Below, piece after piece: positions 32,655 through 41,800 of a stretch of 47,728 bases of DNA (position 1 is the stretch's first letter; every line of letters starts with the position of its first letter). A program made the translations under genes and the position numbers. This stretch comes from an uncultured Mucispirillum sp. (GTDB lineage: Bacteria; Chrysiogenota; Deferribacteres; Deferribacterales; Mucispirillaceae): assembly GCA_944326705.1 (NCBI GenBank), contig CALVEY010000016.1, forward strand, positions 1 through 47,728, written 5' to 3'. The notes under the pieces were generated by a model. It did no database searches. It had not been told where the DNA came from and saw only the letters and a program-made list of their open reading frames with translations.

Positions 32655-34424
32655 TTACTCTAAACTAACAGGCTTTTCCTGCATATAGTTTTCAAAATCA
32701 CTAGCATAGTATTTTTTAAGCTCTTCCTGCAAATACTCTTTTCCTTTTTCTGCTAGAGTTTTATTATCCATTACCAAATGTATAAAATGCTGTCCTGCTG
32801 GAGTTACCCATGTATCTACTGTAAATATTTTACTGTCTAAGCTGTTTACTGCTTTTGCAGCAGCCTGCCATAAAACTCTTTTTTTACCTTCTATATTATC
32901 AACTGCAGATATTTCTTTTTCACGGACTAAATTTCCTAAAGCCTGCCTTACAATATTATTTTTAAGCTGAGATTTTGCAGCAAGTAGTGCTTCCTGCTCA
33001 GTATTGCCGTTTCCTACTGCATTGTTTTTAGGAAGATTTTTTCTATTTGCTACCCAGCTTGGAATTTTTGTCGCCATTAAATCTTCAATATCTTTAACTT
33101 TTGGAGCATCTGGAGATGATATTTCATCTGGTTTGTTTGGCTCTATTGTATTATCATCTATACCTACACCTGCCACCTGCCCCACTTCTTTTACTTTAGG
33201 CTCATAAAGGCTGCCTTCTTTAAAAGAAAACTGCGGGATACTAACTTGAGCAGGCTCAGCAATCTTTGGTGCAGGCACATCATATATTTCATCAACTTCA
33301 TCTATCTGCACATTTCCAATATCCATACTTGCAGGGCTGTATACCCCTGCAACCATTGCAGCTATCGGAGCACAGACTTTATCTCTATTATATTCCTGTT
33401 TTTCTAAACTAGAACCAGCAGCCGCTGCTATAAATGATGCTGAAATATTCGTGCCGTATAGTGCTTCTGGTGGATAAAAATTAACAACACCAAGGCTGTC
33501 TACTGCTATTGTACCTACATGAATATTTTGTTTTAAATCATATATTTTTATAAAATTTAAGCCGCTGAAAGCTGCAAAGTTTGCACCATCGCTTTTTATT
33601 ATGCCGCCATTTGCGCCATCAAGAGCAATAACAGGACGCATAGCAGGATAATCATATACAGTAAAGCCTAAATCAGTCATTACTTCAAGTCTGCTTGAAA
33701 AATTTTCTATAAATACAGATAAGATTTTACCATTTAATATTTTTTCCATAGTAAAATCATCTTTTGATATGCTGTATAATCCATTATTAGATGAAGCTAA
33801 AAATTTACCTGTCTTTTCATCAAATATCATAGATGTTACAGGGTTTGAAAGAGTAACATTTTTCTGTAGTTTGCCAGAAAATGTCCATACTGAAAGCCTG
33901 CCGTTTCTTTCTGCAACATATAAAAGGTTTGATTCTATATCTGGATAAACAGCAGCTATGCCGCCAGAAAATTCTTTTGAATAAAGCTTAACAAGCCCTT
34001 CTTTTTTAAACTGATAAAGCCCAACAGTTATGCCGTCACTAGCTGCAATAAACTGCCCCATATCTGACTGGCTTATAAGATATACATTTCTTAAAAAATC
34101 ATCAAAGGACTGAACAAGTTTACCATCCTGCATATTATATACATATAACTTACTGCCACCTGCAACTGCATAAGCTGAAATATATTCAGACACTATCATA
34201 TGCCTGATACTTTTATCTACAGAAAAACTTGATTCCTGCTGACAGTTTCTAAGGTTAACCTGTATAATCTTTTTATCCTTATTTACATCAGCTAAAATAT
34301 TTAAAGATGCAGCAAGGGAAATAAATTCTCCGCTTAATATACGGCTTGCAGCAAAAGAAGTATTATAAAGTAAGAAAAAAAGTAATACACTACTTATTAT
34401 TTTTAATATATTTTTCAAAAACAT
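32655..34424 (-). CDS. Exported beta-propeller protein with LPP20-like C-terminus
   Basis: About 589 residues. A signal peptide (MFLKNILKIISSVLLFF, ending SFAAS) precedes a region of repeating four-strand units, about 40-330 (for example LYVAERNGRLSVWTFSG), resembling a WD40/YVTN propeller. A Pro/Glu/Asp-rich linker follows. The C-terminal ~140 residues (IPSWVANRKNLPKNNAVG, then EQEALLAAKSQLKNNI) resemble the LPP20 lipoprotein domain. The frame is open to an ATG at 34469, but the ATG at 34424 starts directly at the signal peptide and reduces overlap with the upstream gene to 35 bases. Likely a periplasmic or envelope protein; function unknown. Confidence 0.65.
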   Translation of the reverse strand: MFLKNILKIISSVLLFFLLYNTSFAASRILSGEFISLAASLNILADVNKDKKIIQVNLRNCQQESSFSVDKSIRHMIVSEYISAYAVAGGSKLYVYNMQDGKLVQSFDDFLRNVYLISQSDMGQFIAASDGITVGLYQFKKEGLVKLYSKEFSGGIAAVYPDIESNLLYVAERNGRLSVWTFSGKLQKNVTLSNPVTSMIFDEKTGKFLASSNNGLYSISKDDFTMEKILNGKILSVFIENFSSRLEVMTDLGFTVYDYPAMRPVIALDGANGGIIKSDGANFAAFSGLNFIKIYDLKQNIHVGTIAVDSLGVVNFYPPEALYGTNISASFIAAAAGSSLEKQEYNRDKVCAPIAAMVAGVYSPASMDIGNVQIDEVDEIYDVPAPKIAEPAQVSIPQFSFKEGSLYEPKVKEVGQVAGVGIDDNTIEPNKPDEISSPDAPKVKDIEDLMATKIPSWVANRKNLPKNNAVGNGNTEQEALLAAKSQLKNNIVRQALGNLVREKEISAVDNIEGKKRVLWQAAAKAVNSLDSKIFTVDTWVTPAGQHFIHLVMDNKTLAEKGKEYLQEELKKYYASDFENYMQEKPVSLE

Positions 34425-34938
34425 TCTTAAAACCAGTAAATTCATGGCCTGATGCAGTATCTGCACCAAACTCTGTATACGCTTTTACACCTTTATAAAA
34501 GTAAGGTTTTGTTAAAACATTATGGTTTATAAGGGGGTCATCTGTTACCCATACAGAAATATTTTCTTTATTATAATGCTCGTATGTATATAAAGAAAGT
34601 TTTTGAGCAATCACAACAGCAGAAACTGGTACATCATCTGTAACTTTTGGCACTATTACCATAGGCACTAATGCAGGGTTTAAAAGTATAGATTTACAGT
34701 TTGCTTTTGTGGCAACATAAAGAGCATATAAACCACCAAGCGAGCTGCCTACAATACATACTTCTTCACGGCTGGCGCTGATTTCTTCTATCAGATTATC
34801 AAATAAATCTGATACTTCTTCAACTGATACATTAAAATCTGGCGCAGATACATTTTCTGCCCCTAATATTTCACGCATTGCTTCTGCTTTGCAGGCACTT
34901 GGTGAACTGCCATATCCATGAAAATAGTAGTATTTCAT
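34390..34938 (-). CDS. YqiA-like esterase, UPF0227 family
   Basis: A small alpha/beta hydrolase of about 182 residues. It begins MKYYYFHGYGSSP, the family's usual start with the oxyanion HG motif. The nucleophile elbow is VGSSLGGLYA and SILLNPALVP follows. A His near the C-terminus (SGHEFTGF) completes the likely triad. YqiA of E. coli is an esterase with preference for longer acyl chains. I use the ATG at 34938, as AGGTG sits six bases upstream; a GTG at 34947 is possible. It follows the M20 gene and overlaps the propeller gene. Confidence 0.8.
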   Translation of the reverse strand: MKYYYFHGYGSSPSACKAEAMREILGAENVSAPDFNVSVEEVSDLFDNLIEEISASREEVCIVGSSLGGLYALYVATKANCKSILLNPALVPMVIVPKVTDDVPVSAVVIAQKLSLYTYEHYNKENISVWVTDDPLINHNVLTKPYFYKGVKAYTEFGADTASGHEFTGFKNVFEKYIKNNK

Positions 34939-34947
34939 ATAACACAC

Positions 34948-36177
34948 CTACTTAGCTAAATTTTTTAATGTCTGGTATAAAAGTACAGCACCCTGCTCTA
35001 TATCTTCTTTTAATATTTCTTCATTCTGATGATGACTTACACCACTGTCATTTTTTACAAATATCATTCCACATTCAGTGATTTCTGCCATATTCATTGC
35101 ATCATGACCTGCGCCGCTGATTGTATGCATATAAGGCATATTTAATTCTTTACATGATTTTTCTATAATATCAGAAACATAATTGTTTAACATACATGGC
35201 TTTTCTGAAGATAATAACTCTATTTCGCATGATGCTTTATACCTAAGAGCAATTTTTGAAGATTCTGCCCTTATTAAACCAAAAAGTTCATCAATAGTTT
35301 TACTGTTTATGCCCCTTATATCAATATACATAACAGCAGTACCAGGCACAACATTCATAACTGACGGAAAAATATCCATCTTGCCAACAGTTGCTATAGC
35401 ATTTCTTTCATCATAAGCAAGTGATAAGTTGCGCACAGCAAGCACAAGTTCGCTGGCAATAACAAGAGCATCTTTTCTATAACGCATAGCGGTTGAGCCA
35501 GAATGTGCTGCTTCTCCATGAATAGTAACTTTTACCCTTAATGGTGCAGCAATGCCGTCTACCACTGCTACTGGTTTATCTTCATATTTCATTGTTTTGC
35601 TTTGGTCTATATGCAGCTCAACAAAAGCCTTATACCTGTCTTTTTCTACAACACTTTTATTAATGTCATAAAAATTATACCCTGCTTCTTTCATAGCTTC
35701 CACAAGAGAAATACCGTTATTATCAACGCTTTGCTCCCACTGCACAAAATTATCAAGCTTTCCTGCCATAATTTTGCTGCCCATAGTAGCATGGCCAAAA
35801 CGGCTTGATTCTTCTGCCTGAAAGACGATTAATTCTAAGGGGTGACTTATTGGAATATTTTCTTCTTTTATAGTTTTAATAGCAGCTAAACTTGAGATAA
35901 CACCTAATAAGCCGTCATATTTACCGCCGTTTGGAACAGTATCAATATGGGAGCCTGTACCTATTATCTGCCCTTCAGCACCAGTTGGTTTATATAACGC
36001 AAACATATTGCCAAAAGTATCTTCTCTATAGTCTAATCCTATATCATCTATAAGTTTTTTAAGATATGCCCTTGCTTTTAAATCATCTTCTGAAAAAGCA
36101 AGCCGTGTAACACCATTAACTGTCATACCTATCTGGCTGATATTATTTATTTCTTCTAAAATCCATGCTGTATTCAT
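34948..36177 (-). CDS. M20-family amidohydrolase (carbamoylase / allantoate hydrolase type)
   Basis: Binuclear-metal hydrolase of 409 residues in the AllC / N-carbamoyl-L-amino-acid hydrolase branch. Ligand motifs are GSHIDTVPNGGKYDG (His77, Asp88), FQAEESSRFG (Glu122/123), ELHIDQS and, at the end, SGAGHDAMNMA and VSHHQNEEI. The dimerisation domain lies in the middle (about 210-320). Such enzymes release ammonia from N-carbamoyl amino acids, allantoate or ureidoglycolate; the substrate is not clear. It starts directly after the larB stop. Neighbours do not suggest a purine-degradation cluster. Confidence 0.85.
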   Translation of the reverse strand: MNTAWILEEINNISQIGMTVNGVTRLAFSEDDLKARAYLKKLIDDIGLDYREDTFGNMFALYKPTGAEGQIIGTGSHIDTVPNGGKYDGLLGVISSLAAIKTIKEENIPISHPLELIVFQAEESSRFGHATMGSKIMAGKLDNFVQWEQSVDNNGISLVEAMKEAGYNFYDINKSVVEKDRYKAFVELHIDQSKTMKYEDKPVAVVDGIAAPLRVKVTIHGEAAHSGSTAMRYRKDALVIASELVLAVRNLSLAYDERNAIATVGKMDIFPSVMNVVPGTAVMYIDIRGINSKTIDELFGLIRAESSKIALRYKASCEIELLSSEKPCMLNNYVSDIIEKSCKELNMPYMHTISGAGHDAMNMAEITECGMIFVKNDSGVSHHQNEEILKEDIEQGAVLLYQTLKNLAK

Positions 36178-36864
36178 TTATTCAACTCTTCCTTTTACTG
36201 CAAGCATATTTATTAAATGAGCCTGATTTGCAGCGCCAAAGCCGTTATCAATATTTACTACACTAACTCCAGATGCACAGGAATTAAGCATTCCAAGCAG
36301 GGCTGCAATACCACCAAGATTTGCCCCATAGCCTACAGATGTAGGAACTGCAATAACAGGAACAGCCACAAGTCCTGCAATAACAGAAGGCAGCGCTCCT
36401 TCCATACCTGCAACAGCTATAATACAGTTTGAGCTTCTAAGAATATCCACATTATCCATAAGCCTGTGGATACCTGCAACACCTACATCGTAAAGCCTTA
36501 CTGCCTTACTGCCATATGCTTCTAAAATAACTGCAGCTTCTTCTGCAACTGGAATATCTGATGTGCCGCCTGTTGCAATACATACCTGCCCTTTCAGCTC
36601 TTTTTTTGAGTTATTATAGATAACGATTTTTGCTGTTTCAATATATTCTGCTTCAGGCACAAGAGCAGTAATTGCCTCTGCCATTTCTTTTGATGCACGA
36701 GTGCATACTGCCGCATTACCGTTTTCTTTAATACGCTTAAAGATAACTGCTGCCTGCTCGCATGTTTTGCCGGCACCAAATATAACTTCTGGATAGCCCT
36801 GCCTTTTCTGCCTGTCATGGTCAATTTTAGCAAAGCCTATATCTTCATAACCTTTATTATTCAT
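36178..36864 (-). CDS. larB: Nickel-pincer cofactor biosynthesis protein LarB
   Basis: About 228 residues, a PurE-like carboxylase. In the Lar pathway LarB carboxylates and hydrolyses nicotinic acid adenine dinucleotide, the first step to the nickel-pincer nucleotide. Seen are IDHDRQKRQGYPEVIFGAGKT, CIATGGTSDIPVAEEAA, DVGVAGIHRL and GMEGALPSVIAGLVAVPVIA with VGYGANLGGIAALLGML. The frame is open to 36984, but the conserved part starts at the ATG at 36864; the earlier codons give an odd hydrophobic extension. larC, larE and larA are not in the window. Together with nikABCDE it points to nickel use. Confidence 0.9.
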   Translation of the reverse strand: MNNKGYEDIGFAKIDHDRQKRQGYPEVIFGAGKTCEQAAVIFKRIKENGNAAVCTRASKEMAEAITALVPEAEYIETAKIVIYNNSKKELKGQVCIATGGTSDIPVAEEAAVILEAYGSKAVRLYDVGVAGIHRLMDNVDILRSSNCIIAVAGMEGALPSVIAGLVAVPVIAVPTSVGYGANLGGIAALLGMLNSCASGVSVVNIDNGFGAANQAHLINMLAVKGRVE

Positions 36865-37014
36865 ACAATATAAATATATTGTATTACCAAAAAAGGCAAT
36901 AAAATATTTAAAAAAAATATTTTTCTTACACTTTATAAAAACTCTTTTATTATTTGTAAAAGTATGGTAGTATATATATCTCATAGAACGGAATTAGGGG
37001 AGTACCTCAAAATC

Positions 37015-38247
37015 ATGGAGCAAAAGGAAAAAAAGACTAAAATCCTTGTTGTTGATGATGACCCAGTTATTCGTGGTCTTATTAAGTCTATCTTTATGAA
37101 CAGCGAATTTGACATTAATGAAGCTGACAGTGGAGAAATGGCTCTTGAAATACTGCCAAACATTATGCCGGATATAATACTTCTTGATATTATTATGAGC
37201 GGCATGGACGGCTTTGAAGTTTTAAAAGCTATTAGAAGTGATGAAAGGCTTAAATATATCCGCATTATTCTGCTTTCTTCTAAAAGTGATATAAACGAAA
37301 GATTAAAAGGTTATGGTCTTGGCACAGATGACTATATGACAAAACCTTTTGTTGGAAATGAGCTGCTTGCAAAAGTGAATGTATTTGCTAAGTTAAAACA
37401 TTCCGAAGAGCGCAACTTGTCATTAACAGAACTGGTTGAAAGTGAAATAAAAAAACGCATGGAAAGAGAAAAATTAATTCAAGACCAGGAAAGGCTTATT
37501 TCTATGAGTGATATGATTATATCTATTGCTCACTATTGGAGGCAGCCTTTAAATGCTCTTGGTATTACTGTGCAGGATATATATGATGCTTATACTCATA
37601 ACGAACTGACAGAAGACTATCTTAAAGAAAGTGTTGACCAGTCTATGCGTCATATTACTTTTATGTCTAACATAATAGACTCTTTCCAAAGTATAATTGA
37701 TGCAGAAAATGATAATGTTTCTGAAACTGTGCATATTCCAGCACTTCTTCGTGAAGCATTAATATCTATTAAAGATATGCTTGACCTTTCTAATGTTAAA
37801 TGCACTATTAATGGTATAGATTATCTTAAATATGCAGATATTTCTACTATTGATTTAATTACAGAGTCAGAGCCTGCTGCATTAAGGCAGATTGTTACCA
37901 AAATAGTTATTACAGTAAACCATCTTATACAAAACTATCAAAAAATGTGTGTTGATGATAAATTTCACGGGCTTATTAAAATTAAACTCTACACTACTTC
38001 TGATAAAATAATACTTCAAGTGCAGGGAAATGGTGTGCAGTTAAATGATAACGAAATATCCCATTTCTTTGAGCCATATTATGCTCTTGGAGAAAATAGA
38101 TTTTCTAATGAAGGCTTAGGATTATTTTTTACAAAAATGCTTGTAGAACAGCACTGTAATGGGGAGCTTTTTATTAAAAAAGAAAATGATTTAAGTATTT
38201 TCCAACTTGAACTTCCTTACTCCCCCCCCCATCAGCAAATAGCATGA
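37015..38247 (+). CDS. Response-regulator / histidine-kinase hybrid
   Basis: 410 residues. A receiver domain (about 8-125) has DDD (14-16), the phospho-acceptor Asp58 (LLDIIMSGMDG) and Lys110 (MTKPF). A coiled coil (about 128-165) leads to a dimerisation helix with SIAHYWRQPLNAL (His173). The ATPase domain has a weak N-box (RQIVTKIVITVNHL, without the usual Asn pair), a G-box VQGNGVQL and GLGLFFTKMLVEQ. No sensor or membrane segment is present, so input must come through the receiver. I use the ATG at 37015, where AGGGGAG is about 12 bases upstream, rather than 36964. Nine C near the end encode part of the last codons. Confidence 0.85.
   Translation: MEQKEKKTKILVVDDDPVIRGLIKSIFMNSEFDINEADSGEMALEILPNIMPDIILLDIIMSGMDGFEVLKAIRSDERLKYIRIILLSSKSDINERLKGYGLGTDDYMTKPFVGNELLAKVNVFAKLKHSEERNLSLTELVESEIKKRMEREKLIQDQERLISMSDMIISIAHYWRQPLNALGITVQDIYDAYTHNELTEDYLKESVDQSMRHITFMSNIIDSFQSIIDAENDNVSETVHIPALLREALISIKDMLDLSNVKCTINGIDYLKYADISTIDLITESEPAALRQIVTKIVITVNHLIQNYQKMCVDDKFHGLIKIKLYTTSDKIILQVQGNGVQLNDNEISHFFEPYYALGENRFSNEGLGLFFTKMLVEQHCNGELFIKKENDLSIFQLELPYSPPHQQIA
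38222..38230. repeat. Homopolymer C9 at the 3' end of the kinase gene
   Basis: Nine consecutive C, six codons before the stop. A one-base slip would change or extend only the C-terminal tail. Confidence 0.9.
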
Positions 38248-38272
38248 TAATATAAACTATTAAACATAAAAT

Positions 38273-38304
38273 AAAGCCCTGATACAAAAAAATATCAGGG
38301 CTTT
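38273..38304. terminator. Bidirectional terminator between kinase and hemerythrin genes
   Basis: A perfect 12-bp stem (38273-38284 with 38293-38304), A-rich on one side and TTTTT on the other, serving both convergent transcripts. Confidence 0.9.
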
Positions 38305-38328
38305 TTCACAAGTTTTTAGTAAATAAAA

Positions 38329-38829
38329 TTAAAGGTATTTCTTTTCGTATTCTATTACTTCAATATCTAACCTGTCCATTACTTCTTTTGGAAGATTTTT
38401 TACCCCAAAATGATAAACCACATTATCTTCTTTATAAGCATGGCGGCGAAGTAAATCGCAGTATGATAAAGCATAACATAAAATATCAAGCTTATTTTCA
38501 TCTGTTGGATTTTTTTCATAAGCTTGAACAGCCTTTTCTAAAGATGACACATTATATCTTGCTGCATCATGCTCTATAAGCATACCATATTTTATAATGT
38601 TTTCTGCCCTTACCCCAATATGCTCAACCATAGCTTTAAATAAAAGCTCTTCTTCTTTTTGGTGGTGGCGTTCATCTGCATAAGTTTTTATAAAATTAAC
38701 TGCATTATAAAACTCTGCTGTGTCTATTTTATCATATTTCATAAAATCAAGACACATACCGCGAAGTTTTTCTACAAATTTTAATATTTCTTTATGTTCA
38801 TGCATTAATATTTCTATTATTTTACTCAT
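38329..38829 (-). CDS. Hemerythrin-like HHE-domain protein
   Basis: A 166-residue four-helix protein. Di-iron ligands are suggested by MHEHKEI (residues 9-15), DERHHQKEEELLF and IEHDAARY, with the final RRHAYKEDNVVY. Hemerythrin-like proteins bind O2, NO or iron, or help repair Fe-S centres. The gene is two bases from the preceding gene and third in the hcp operon, which supports a role in nitrosative or oxidative stress. Confidence 0.85.
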   Translation of the reverse strand: MSKIIEILMHEHKEILKFVEKLRGMCLDFMKYDKIDTAEFYNAVNFIKTYADERHHQKEEELLFKAMVEHIGVRAENIIKYGMLIEHDAARYNVSSLEKAVQAYEKNPTDENKLDILCYALSYCDLLRRHAYKEDNVVYHFGVKNLPKEVMDRLDIEVIEYEKKYL

Positions 38830-38831
38830 TG

Positions 38832-39449
38832 CTACACTTCCATAATCCTGAATGTATTTTCAGAAAGCCTTGCATAGTCTATATTAAAACTGCCTGCAAA
38901 AAAGCCCTGAAGCCATTTATCTCTTAATGTTAAAAATATCTGGCTGTTTAATCCTTCTGATTCATAAAATGGAGTATGCACCTGCATATTAATACTCCAT
39001 ACGATTTCTGAGCCGTCATTACTTTCAACAGTAATACCACCATCGCATGGCATACCGTCAAGCAGGCACATATTTACAGCATTGAAAAGCTCTTCTGCAA
39101 CAATAATATCTGCATAATCAAGCCTTGAAGCTGCCCCATTTGAATAAAATATTTCAGATACTTTATCTATTAAAGAGCTGTCTTTTTCTAATATGAGTTT
39201 TAAGGCAAAAGCCATTCTGCTTTCTGCTATGCTTACCTGATTATTAAGCCAGTTATGAATAGCACTTTCATCAATAACAGTTTCAAGCGGCGCAGTTTCA
39301 TTTTCTCCGCATTTTTCTTTTAACTGCTCTGCTATACCGTTTACCCAGTGATTTTCTTCACTTGCATTGATTATTTCATTTAATAATTCATTCTGCCTTT
39401 GTATTTTATTATAAAGCATAAAATGGACCGGCCCTAAAAAAGCACTCAT
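38832..39449 (-). CDS. Unknown protein between hcp and hemerythrin genes
   Basis: 205 residues, mostly helical, soluble. It begins MSAFLGPVHFMLYNKIQRQNE, and I believe similar N-termini occur in uncharacterised proteins of anaerobes, though I cannot check this. It contains two Cys close together (CLLDGMPCDG), plus His and Trp. The operon position, 11 bases after hcp and two before the hemerythrin gene, suggests work with them. No catalytic motif recognised. Confidence 0.6.
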   Translation of the reverse strand: MSAFLGPVHFMLYNKIQRQNELLNEIINASEENHWVNGIAEQLKEKCGENETAPLETVIDESAIHNWLNNQVSIAESRMAFALKLILEKDSSLIDKVSEIFYSNGAASRLDYADIIVAEELFNAVNMCLLDGMPCDGGITVESNDGSEIVWSINMQVHTPFYESEGLNSQIFLTLRDKWLQGFFAGSFNIDYARLSENTFRIMEV

Positions 39450-39460
39450 TAATTTACCTC

Positions 39461-41293
39461 TTATTTATTTAATTTGTTTAATACTTCATCAACTGATACA
39501 TTATGTACATCACATGCGTCCTGCAGTGATTCTGCCTGAGATGCTGGGCAGCCTAAGCACATCATGCCCATTTCTTTAAATACTGCTTCTGCTGCTGGAC
39601 TTGCTTTTAATATATCACTGATAATCATATCTTTTGTGATTTTGCCGTTACTTTCTGCACTGTCACCAAAAAACATTTTCATATCTTCATCTACTGATGA
39701 TATACCACCTATACCAAAATTTTCAACAAGAACTTTTGTAACATTTGGTGATAAAAATGCAGGCAGAGTTGGTCCTAAGTGAATATTTTTAACACCTAAA
39801 TGCAGAAGTGCAAGTAAAACTATTGCAGCTTTCTGCTCATACCATGCAATATTATAAATAATAGGCAGTTTATTTATATCATCAAGATTAAATACTTCTT
39901 TTAATTTTAATGCAATTAAAGCTAAAGAATATGAATCATTACACTGACCTGCATCTAAAACTCTAGGAATGCCACCAATATTACCAAGATTTAATTTGTT
40001 GTATCTGTATTTTGCACATCCTGCTGTTAATATAACTGTATCTTTTGGAAGTTTTTCTGCAAACTCTGTATAATAAGAACGGCTTTTCTGTCTGCCGTCA
40101 CAGCCTGCCATAACTACAAACTTTTTAACAGCACCACTTTTAACAGCTTCTACAACTTTATCTGCTAATGCTAACACTTGATTATGAGCAAAACCGCCAA
40201 TAATTTTACCAGTTTCAATTTCTTTTGGACTGTCGCATTTTTTAGCATGCTCTATAATAATACTGAAATCTTTTTCTTCGCCAATTTTACCAGGAATATG
40301 TGTGCAGCCTGCAAAACCAACAGCGCCTGTTGTATATACTCTTGCTTTATAACTTTCTTTTGGCGGCACAAGGCAGTTAGTTGTTAAAAGCACAGGGCCG
40401 TTAAAGTTTTCAAAATCTTCTTTCTGGTTATACCATGCTGTGCCATAGTTGCCTGCGAAGTGGCTGTATTTTTTAAATGCTGGATAATAATGGGCAGGAA
40501 GCATTTCTGAATGAGTGTATACATCAACACCAGTGCCTTCTGTCTGTTTTAAAAGCATTTCTAAATCTCTTAAATCATGGCCAGAAATTAATATTGCAGG
40601 ATTTTTTCTTACACCAATATTAACTTCTGTAATCTCTGGATTGCCGTAAGCTTTTGTATTTGCTCCGTCAAGTAAAGCCATTGCATCAACGCCGTATTTA
40701 CCTGTTTCTAAAGTTAATGCAATTAATTCATCTACTGATTTATCACTTAATGTATCAGCAAGGGCAGATTGTAAAAATATATCAATATCTTCATTTTCTG
40801 CTAAAAGCACATTTGCATGGTGCAGATAGGCAGCTAAGCCTTTTAATCCAAAAGTGATTAATGCTTTTAAGCTTCTAATATCTTCGTTTTCTATTGATAA
40901 AAAGCCAACTGTTTTTGCTGCTTCATCATAATTTTCTCTAACTGTTTCATATTTTGCACTTTCGCTTAATGATGATGTATCTTTTAACTGAGAAATTATT
41001 TCCTTTTTAACTTTAAATGTATTATCAATACTGTTTTTTATTGCTTCATCATCAAAATTAGCATTTGTAATAGTAATAAAAAGGTTTTCGCTTACAAGGT
41101 GATTTATTTCTTTTGATATTTTAATGCCTTCTTTTCTTGCTGCTCTTAATACTTCTGAAAGAGCTTTTGTTGCAAAAACAAGTAAATCCTGCAAATTAGA
41201 TGTTACATTAGTTTTACCGCATACACCATTTATAGTGCAGCCTTTATTTCCTGCAGTTTCCTGACACTGATAGCAGAACATTTTAGTTTCCAT
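39461..41293 (-). CDS. hcp: Hybrid cluster protein with C-terminal DUF1858-like domain
   Basis: Hcp (prismane), 610 residues. The N-terminal Fe-S motif is [15 protein letters not shown] with CGK following. The hybrid-cluster Cys lie in [26 protein letters not shown] and [10 protein letters not shown]. Hcp acts as an NO reductase or protein S-nitrosylase in the cytoplasm; the hydroxylamine reductase name is older. The usual length is about 550 residues. The extra ~60 C-terminal residues ([20 protein letters not shown], then [16 protein letters not shown]) match the DUF1858 / Hcp-associated redox-disulfide domain, normally a separate protein. GGAGG precedes the ATG at 41293, so I prefer it over 41320. 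Confidence 0.93.
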   Translation of the reverse strand: METKMFCYQCQETAGNKGCTINGVCGKTNVTSNLQDLLVFATKALSEVLRAARKEGIKISKEINHLVSENLFITITNANFDDEAIKNSIDNTFKVKKEIISQLKDTSSLSESAKYETVRENYDEAAKTVGFLSIENEDIRSLKALITFGLKGLAAYLHHANVLLAENEDIDIFLQSALADTLSDKSVDELIALTLETGKYGVDAMALLDGANTKAYGNPEITEVNIGVRKNPAILISGHDLRDLEMLLKQTEGTGVDVYTHSEMLPAHYYPAFKKYSHFAGNYGTAWYNQKEDFENFNGPVLLTTNCLVPPKESYKARVYTTGAVGFAGCTHIPGKIGEEKDFSIIIEHAKKCDSPKEIETGKIIGGFAHNQVLALADKVVEAVKSGAVKKFVVMAGCDGRQKSRSYYTEFAEKLPKDTVILTAGCAKYRYNKLNLGNIGGIPRVLDAGQCNDSYSLALIALKLKEVFNLDDINKLPIIYNIAWYEQKAAIVLLALLHLGVKNIHLGPTLPAFLSPNVTKVLVENFGIGGISSVDEDMKMFFGDSAESNGKITKDMIISDILKASPAAEAVFKEMGMMCLGCPASQAESLQDACDVHNVSVDEVLNKLNK

Positions 41294-41313
41294 GTAATCC
41301 TCCAAAATTATAT

Positions 41314-41330
41314 AAGACAATTTTTGTCTT
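41314..41330. promoter_or_regulatory. Palindromic operator candidate upstream of hcp
   Basis: AAGACAA-TTT-TTGTCTT is a perfect 7-3-7 palindrome 21-37 bases upstream of the hcp start. A nitrosative-stress regulator of the HcpR/NsrR/DNR kind would be expected there, but the half-site does not clearly match a consensus I know. Confidence 0.5.
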
Positions 41331-41450
41331 TTAAATAGATACTATATTTTTTAAGATAAAAAAATGACATAAATCAAGAATTGCAAAAAAAATGAAAAAT
41401 TTAAATAAAAGGTGGGGAAATCTTCCCCATATATATATTTTTTTTATATA

Positions 41451-41741
41451 CTATTTATCTGTAATATAACCATCATTTACATAACTTTCTTGAGAAAGGC
41501 TTTCTACAAGACTTTCCACTTTATCAAGAGCATCATATATTGCAGCATTATCCTGAATAGAAAAATCATCGTTTGCAAGTTCAGTATTATCCATCATAAT
41601 TTTTAATTCTTCCACAGAACGCTGCAGTGATAATAAATTACCCTGTGCTTTTGCCATAAGCTCTACAGCATCTAAAAGAGTATCAAACTCATCTGATTCT
41701 AAAATAGTATATGCATCTGTGTTAGTATCTTTTGTTTCCAT
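41451..41741 (-). CDS. Small acidic hypothetical protein
   Basis: 96 residues from the ATG at 41741, chosen for its GGGGAGAT Shine-Dalgarno; the frame is open to 41780. It is strongly acidic and helical, with heptad-like spacing in LLDAVELMAKAQGNLLSLQRSVEELKIMM given in two runs as LLDAVELMAKAQGNLL and SLQRSVEELKIMM. A coiled coil is likely. No family recognised, and no signal peptide. Confidence 0.6.
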   Translation of the reverse strand: METKDTNTDAYTILESDEFDTLLDAVELMAKAQGNLLSLQRSVEELKIMMDNTELANDDFSIQDNAAIYDALDKVESLVESLSQESYVNDGYITDK

Positions 41742-41800
41742 AATATCTCCCCGTAATAAAAACATTATACTATACCACAAGCAAAATTAATGCCATAATA

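Noticed and set aside
38832-39449. Calling the unknown hcp-operon protein a haem or globin-type NO protein
   Set aside because: There is no recognisable haem or metal motif; operon position alone does not support a named function.
41412-41606. 64-codon plus-strand frame
   Set aside because: It lies opposite the end of the better supported acidic protein gene and has low-complexity composition.
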